Source: Gracilaria gracilis (lineage: Eukaryota > Rhodophyta > Florideophyceae > Gracilariales > Gracilariaceae). From it: a DNA stretch of 64,000 nt. Below are positions 58,423-64,000 of this stretch, one piece after another. Location of the stretch: the NCBI GenBank assembly GCA_030374805.1, contig JARGSG010000001.1, positions 558,001-622,000 on the forward strand. Reading direction: 5' to 3'. Below the pieces are notes generated by a model, which did no database searches, was not told the DNA's origin, and saw only the letters and a list, made by a program, of their open reading frames with translations. The translations under genes and the position numbers were made by a program. Position 1 is the stretch's first letter. Every line of letters starts with the position of its first letter.

Positions 58423-60612
58423 TCATAACAACTGCACTTTTCTTCAGCAACGACAGAATTCCTATATCATTGGCATGCCAGATGGTGATCCTAAGAAGAG
58501 GCTTACTGCACTGCTTGAATAAGGAAATGAGAGAACTTGGGATTGCCTTTTAATGTACCTTCGTATTTTGGCACCAGCTTCAGCATGTTTTTTGTGGAAG
58601 TAGTTGTCGCCTTGTAAAGGAATTGGCACCTTCTTGGGAGATCACCATCCAACGTAAGTGAAAGAACCTGGAATACTACGGGGAGGCTTAGATAACACTT
58701 GCCAGCAATTTTGTCGATAGGACAGCACGTCTTCCTTCGCTGATGTAAAGCTTTCAATGCCCTCTTGAGATCAGGAAATATACCTTTTCTTGTTAATGGG
58801 TATGGTCTGAAGAAATACACGTCTGACCGTGGGTAGATTCGTAGTAACTTCAACGACCACCTAGTTCAGATTGAGAATTTTCGATGAAGCTATGATTGCA
58901 AATACAGGGTATCTTAGAGGAAATCAAGGTGACGTCTTCATGGGCAGAAATCTTGTTCGCTTTCAGCATTGTACGAGAAATGTTGAAATCTTCTTGCCTG
59001 AACGGAACCGAGGAAAGTTTTGCATTAACTTGGAAAAGAGCCGCGTTCTTCAACTCCAACTGTAACTGCAGCTCCAACCCTTCTTTCTCTACTCTTCAAA
59101 TTTGGGGAATCTGCCGTTCGTCGCCAGTCAAAGAGCACTTCTGCTCTTGTAAAGCTATGTGACTGGTAAAAAGCTCCTCCACAGATATGGTTACGTCTGT
59201 CATATAGAATATCGTTGAGATTGAACCTCTCGCGCCTTTATGATCTTGAAGTTTGGCTTCCAAGGAACACTTTACCTCGCCATACTGTCTGTCACGAAAG
59301 TATTGCTCAATACAAAGCGCAGCGATTGGTAGCTGTTGATGCCAAACGCTTTTCTGTGGAACCAAAACAAGCACATTTGACATCTCGTATCAGATAACGG
59401 ATTGCTCTTCAAATTGAAGACTCAAGTTCAGTCTCAACGACGCAAGAGAGGAAAAGGCCTTTCCCTAACAGTTAAAACTGAGAACTACGCTGCCTTTTTT
59501 AGACTTGATTTGTTGTACAATTGGCTTGTGAACAAATCGATTAAACATCACTAAAAGAGTGCTGTCAACTACCTGTAGCAATCCTTAACAAGAACGTACG
59601 GTTCAGGTCTGAGTTCAACTTTTGACACAACTTTCAGACTGGATGCCGGTTACTTCTCTCGGTATTCCAACGCATAGAGAAATGAAGTATTCTTGGCGGG
59701 AATGTCCTGTATGAGGAAGGCAATCATCGTATGCACACTACAGTATACAGATGATGTGAATTCACTTCGTTTTCATATAATGCGCACATGATAATGGTCA
59801 TCTTCGGGATTCGTCATTTTCTTTCTTTCCCGCTAGCCGTTTAGCCAGAACATCCACGTTGTGGATCTGTGCAATAATTTAATTGCTTTCTGTAAAACGA
59901 CCAGTTTGTTGCAAGCAGAGCAACACGGCCACAGCAAAGAGTCCGTACTCAAGTCTGCATTACAGACTTTGACCGTCTAGTCTACAGCTATAGCAAAGAA
60001 AAAGGGGAGTAGGGCGGGCAAACAAAAAGCTTCTTGAAAGCCAACGTTTGCGACAGACGGCTTGTCTGTTGAAGGCCAAAGCTGTCAACGTCAAGATGCC
60101 AAAGACTCACCTACAGGGGTATATGGCACCGACCGTCGTCCAAAAACTTTTGCTTTCAATTAGAAAAACTATTTTCGGTGAAAAGCCATACAGTAGTCTG
60201 ATTCCTACACGATCCAACTCTATCGTGAACCACGATACACGTAGGCTGTGCACAGTTTGCACGAAAGAATTTATTAGATTTGAGACTCCGCACTATTTTA
60301 GAAAGGTAGATACTGAGGGGTGCCCTAAGAAGTTGGACAGTTTGAAAGAACGGGTTCGCAACCGGTCTCTTTTGCCCTCAGGTCTGTTTATGATGTTCTA
60401 CATGCACCCCAAAGGTCCGTGATATACAGACCAGAACGCAGATTGGTGCAAAAGCGACGCCTTCGCAAAGATTGACGCGGAAAAGAACGTGTTGCACACT
60501 AAACGCAAAAACGCCCAGATCTGACTTCATGTTGAACAGTTTTGTAAGCAAATTAATCTTTATTTATCAGTCAAACCATTCATATTCTGCTTGCATCGAC
60601 CTTTGCGTCCTC
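58423..60612. other. Intergenic with broken open frames
   Basis: A broken chain of frames on the minus strand (58503-59383) is listed separately. A 108-codon ATG frame at 60096-60422 on the plus strand has a CTVC and a few basic stretches but no recognisable family. I see no other gene. Confidence 0.45.
58503..59383 (-). pseudogene. Broken open-frame chain, unknown protein
   Basis: Three minus-strand frames are adjacent. The first two (59096-59383 and 58850-59077) are in the same frame, separated by a single TGA and six codons. The third (58503 to about 58865) is in another frame and begins just where the second ends. Composition looks protein-like in all three, so this could be a decayed gene with one stop and one frameshift, or a gene with short introns I cannot place. 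No family is recognised. Confidence 0.35.
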
Positions 60613-62355
60613 TCAGTCCCCCAAATGAAACCCCTGCAACACTAACCTCGCAACTCGCTCGTTGTGAGCGGTCGCGAACTTTACTTTTGCCAAAGATGCC
60701 CGTTCTCGCAATGTGCGAACAAAAACTACGGGCTCGTCGTAGCGCGTTGCACGATACTCTGCGCGACTCTCTTCAAACTTTCTTCGCGACTCTCGCCTCG
60801 CTATACGCACTTTAGCATCTCTTGCTGACGCTTCAAGCTCTTGCGCTCGTCGCTTTTCCCGTTGGTTTTTGCGCTTCTCTTCCTGCTGTTTTAACAACTG
60901 GATTGCTCGAGCAGAAGTAACAACTGCTCCTAAAGATGTGTCGAGAAATCCGGATTTTGTAAGCTTGACTTCTCCGAGAATTTCCAAGCTGCTGGCCTTG
61001 CTACGCTCATCTAACATCTTCATCACATCTTCTACCGAAGCGACCCGAGTAGGATCTTCAATGCTGTACGGACGGGCCTGAGCGAAGAGCCGATATTCGT
61101 CTAGCGGGCAAATGCCGGTTGCACGAAATCCCCCTTTGATGTTGTCCGACGTGAAAGAATCTTCGTATGCGGTGCTCAGCAGCTTGCACACATCAAACTC
61201 ATCAAGAACTCGATCTCCTCCTACACCCTTGGATACTGATTGTGAGAGGTTTCTGAATCTGTTCTTGAACGCAGGGAACACGGTGACATCCAATGGTTGG
61301 GTGGTGCCACTGGTATGCGACGGCAGGGAGTAGGCTATGATGTTATTCAACCGAAACTTTTCCAACACGCGAATGGATAAATGCGAGCGGTAACCGTCGT
61401 AGATGAGAAGCATTCTTCGCCCGTTGACACGGAGATCTTCAGTGTCTCTGATGAAGTAATTCGACCAGTCTAAGAAGTTCCAGGAGTCGATTGAGGCTAC
61501 GTCCGTCTTTGTATGGATCAGTGAATTTCTGGGCAACATATCAGCAATACATTCCGACCTCTCCTCACCGTTTCGCAGAAGTGTTACTGTCCGTACTCGA
61601 ATTCGTTTCCCTTGGAATACGAACAGGGGCCTACCATGATCACCATTACCGAAAACCGAAGCCAAGATCGAGATTCTGTTTACATTTTTAAAGGATGCAT
61701 CAGGAACAAAGGGCTTTCCACCGCGGAGCGAATATGACTTCTTTTTCGATGCATTGCGCTCGTTCCATGCCGACACGCCAGTTTCGTCTACGTTGACGAT
61801 GCGCTTGGCATCGATGTCATGCTCTTGTATTATGTGCTCAATGCGAGCAAAGTGGGTTGTCAAACATTCTCCGTTCGTTGCTCGATAGCGTACGGCATCT
61901 TCCCGGCGGATTGCGCTGTAAGTTATCTTATCAGAGTGGCGTTTCTCAAAGGCGCGACAGAATTTATCACCAGGTCTCGAATTGCGAAAGCGTATACGAC
62001 TGCGTCTCCAGGCAGGGAGGTCTTGGACTAGCATTTGCACGGCATCTTTAAGGTCGTCCCGATTGAGTGGTTTACCCCAGAACGCGTAGCGCTTAAGAAG
62101 TGTGCAGATGCGTTCTTCTTCCGTCAGCGTTAGCGATCTGCCGAAGGTAATTGCCGGCTTTGTTTTGTCTTCGTGATTGTATCGGTACCAAAGTGTACTT
62201 GGTGGAACTCCTACCCGGGCTGCTGCTTTGCGGAATGACAATCCACGTCGTACGAGCTTCTTGCCTCGGCGGTAACGTCTGTCTGGATCAAGAAAGCGCT
62301 GACTTGCCTGGAGGTCGAGCACAATGTTACCAGCCGAGGCAGGAATACGGGGCAT
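60613..62355 (-). mobile_element. Pogo/Tigger-type DDE transposase gene
   Basis: From the ATG at 62355 a full-length 580-residue protein is encoded without interruption. An HTH near residues 30-60 (GLSFRKAAARVGVPPSTLWYRYN) is followed by a CENP-B-like DNA-binding region. The DDE_1 core is then readable: VNVDETG (first Asp), MLLIYDGYRSHLS (second Asp), and SLPSHTSGTTQPLDVTVFPAFK (third Asp). This is the typical pogo/Tigger/Jerky layout of the Tc1/mariner superfamily. I could not find convincing terminal inverted repeats by eye, so the element's ends are unknown. It may be an active transposon, a decaying one, or a domesticated gene. Confidence 0.9.
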
Positions 62356-64000
62356 GATGGTGGTGGAATGAGTTGTGTGAAGGTTCTCAGAGGCGGTTGT
62401 AGAGATGATAGATGTTTTCAATTTGGTCTTGGTGTATCTCGAAGATGTCTACCGCTTTTATAAGCTTGGAGATGCTACAATGCCGTGTCTGTTGGTTCTT
62501 TGGTGCAAATGATGTGGGACGCTTTTGGAAAGTGTGCAGAAGGTTTGAATTTGGGGAATGGTTCTGTTATAGTTAACTCAGGTGGTGAATAGATATAGAA
62601 GGAAGAGGGGGAGATTTCGAGATGTTGAAAAGAACTGCTACAGTGTTGATGAGAGCTGTGATTCTATGAATGCCTGGTTTCCTTTGTGCATAGGGAGTAC
62701 ACTGTGCTTATGTGAGTCAGCTACAGAAGTTTTTGATGGCAGTAGAGAGCGAGATATCAATCTGGGAGATGGTTTTGGACGAAGAAGGACACTACACCTA
62801 AAGTCTGGCCATCGCGCAATGCGCCTGCAGTGCTGTTTCGGTTCGCGTGGTGGCGGTTGTTTCCCATAGGGAGTCTACTGGAACGCGAGGGAACTTGTTT
62901 AGAGGTATAGGGGCGCTTGGAAGTTGTGTGTTGGAGGTGAAGCGATAGCTTCTTTGCCAGAAAGTTTACTAAAAAGAGACGGAAAACTCACGAGTTTTTC
63001 AAAGATGACCTCCAAACTAGAATTTTCCTTTGTTTCAATAGGAGGACACCTGTTCAATGACCAGGGCAACCCTCAGTACCTTCCCGGGGAGGGCATTGTG
63101 AGGCATAGGGCTAATGTGGTGCACTAAATGCTGTCGAATGTTTTCAAAACCTTGATAACCGATAATCTTTACAACCCGCACTTTGCTGTCTCTGTTTCAA
63201 CTTTTTCTACACCTCCCGAACAATTTAGAAGAAACGAGGACGCTCTATAGTTTTCAAACTGTGTACAGAAGCCGACACATCACGTAAACATCTTTGTATC
63301 AATTACCCTATGACATTCTTGTTTCAAACCGGTTTCGACGCTCCCAGCCCTTGCGCTGCCTCTACGGCACGAAAAAATCCCGACCTTGACAGTCGCTCGA
63401 AAGCAGACACAACCTGTATCCCTACAACGCCATGACCACAACGTCAATGCGACGACAAACTCTGAGGCCGAAGAAAAGAGAAAAGGCAGAAGATAGTACT
63501 CGAAACAAACGCAACCAAGCCTTTCTTCTACTGAAAAACAACCAATCCTACAGAGCAATTCATCGAGCAACAAAACTCTCCATGGGAACAATAGGCACGT
63601 TAAAAGGTCAAATGAAGCTTGTAGCCAAGGAGAAGTTGCCCTACGATGATTCTGAACACGACCTCCGACGAAATCGAAAACCTGTTCTCACATTTATGTA
63701 GTGCAATGCCCCAATGGGGAAAGAACCACGAAGACGTTCGGGATCTTCCTCACACGAGGTAGCACAGCAAGCAGAACCTTCCAGGGATGACACGACTAAG
63801 CCGGGGTGTAAAGCCGAGGTCCTTCTTCACGTCGAGCGTAGGGAGGTGAGACAAGAAGGTATTCCGCGTGAGCGGCATGTGTGTGTTATCCACCAATAAG
63901 GCGAAGTGTCCACAGTGTGGCGAGTGCGACGCGGGGTGAGCACAGGCTGCGAGTGGCGGAGTAACCACCCAAAGGCCAGGGGGAAAAGGGAAAGGAAAGA
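62356..64000. other. Intergenic to window end, with HTH fragment
   Basis: Besides the HTH-containing frame listed below I see no gene. The region may contain the right end of the transposon. Confidence 0.45.
63432..63701 (+). CDS. Small HTH-domain frame, probable transposase fragment
   Basis: An 89-codon ATG frame encodes a basic N-terminus and a helix-turn-helix-like segment (AFLLLKNNQSYRAIHRATKLSMGTIGTLKGQMK). Its layout (KNNQSYRAIHRATKLSMGTI) is similar to HTH parts of Tc1- or pogo-like transposases, as in the neighbouring element. The product ends soon after, so this is a fragment or an unrelated small protein. Confidence 0.3.
   Translation: MTTTSMRRQTLRPKKREKAEDSTRNKRNQAFLLLKNNQSYRAIHRATKLSMGTIGTLKGQMKLVAKEKLPYDDSEHDLRRNRKPVLTFM

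Noticed and set aside
60096-60422. A 108-codon frame with a CxxC
   Set aside because: One CxxC without partner residues is not enough for a zinc-binding call, and no family is recognised.
1-64000. CRISPR arrays, bacterial operons or organelle DNA
   Set aside because: No spaced direct repeats, no polycistronic layout, and introns, presequences and U6 point to a nuclear genome.

Overview
The window looks like nuclear DNA of a photosynthetic eukaryote with a primary plastid, most likely a red alga. The evidence is threefold. First, genes are compact and almost intron-free: only two introns are secure, 79 and 71 nt long with GT-AG ends. Second, three nuclear one-helix light-harvesting-like proteins and one NTF2-like protein carry N-termini with a phenylalanine within the first seven residues (AFV/AFA/MAFV), as in red algal and glaucophyte plastid transit peptides. 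Third, ordinary eukaryotic genes (WNK kinase, ERD2, ALG8, SEL1/HRD3, QCR8, mitochondrial bL12, PreP) sit next to a spliceosomal U6 RNA gene. The species cannot be named from this evidence. Base composition is mosaic: about 10.6-20 kb, 41-42 kb and 53.8-56.5 kb are very GC-rich with many simple repeats, while the rest is balanced.

Layout. 1-10.2 kb: one-helix protein 1, presequence protease PreP, a LURP-one-related protein and one-helix protein 2. 10.2-13 kb: GC-rich DNA with no recognisable gene. 13-19.4 kb: a GC-rich block with one-helix protein 3, an SS18/GIF-type coactivator carrying a SANT-like domain, a plastid NTF2-like protein, a bZIP factor, a double B-box protein, a small membrane protein and a coiled-coil protein. 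20-30 kb: a CIPK-like kinase, a DEAD-box helicase and a GT14-like glycosyltransferase, with degenerate partial copies of all three interleaved and the U6 gene among them. 30.7-35.4 kb: a secreted SOD-like protein without most metal ligands, QCR8, mitochondrial bL12 and an Mdv1/MDA1-like WD40 protein. 35.5-50.8 kb: a very large WNK kinase with ankyrin repeats, ERD2, a GT8-like glycosyltransferase, SEL1/HRD3 (with a probable frameshift) and ALG8. 52.6-58.4 kb: a PP2C phosphatase, a GC-rich gap with a 107-bp tandem duplication, and a PH-domain pseudokinase. 58.5-64 kb: a broken open-frame chain, an intact pogo-type transposase gene and an HTH fragment.

There is no operon-like organisation. Functional themes are the plastid (three one-helix proteins, the NTF2-like protein, possibly the helicase), ER glycoprotein processing and quality control (ALG8, ERD2, SEL1/HRD3), Golgi or wall glycosylation (GT14-like, GT8-like), mitochondria (PreP, QCR8, bL12, the WD40 division factor) and signalling (CIPK-like, WNK-ankyrin, PH-pseudokinase, PP2C). 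Coding starts were set at ATG codons; several longer open frames begin only at TTG or GTG and were trimmed. All family calls are from motif recognition by eye; no search was run.
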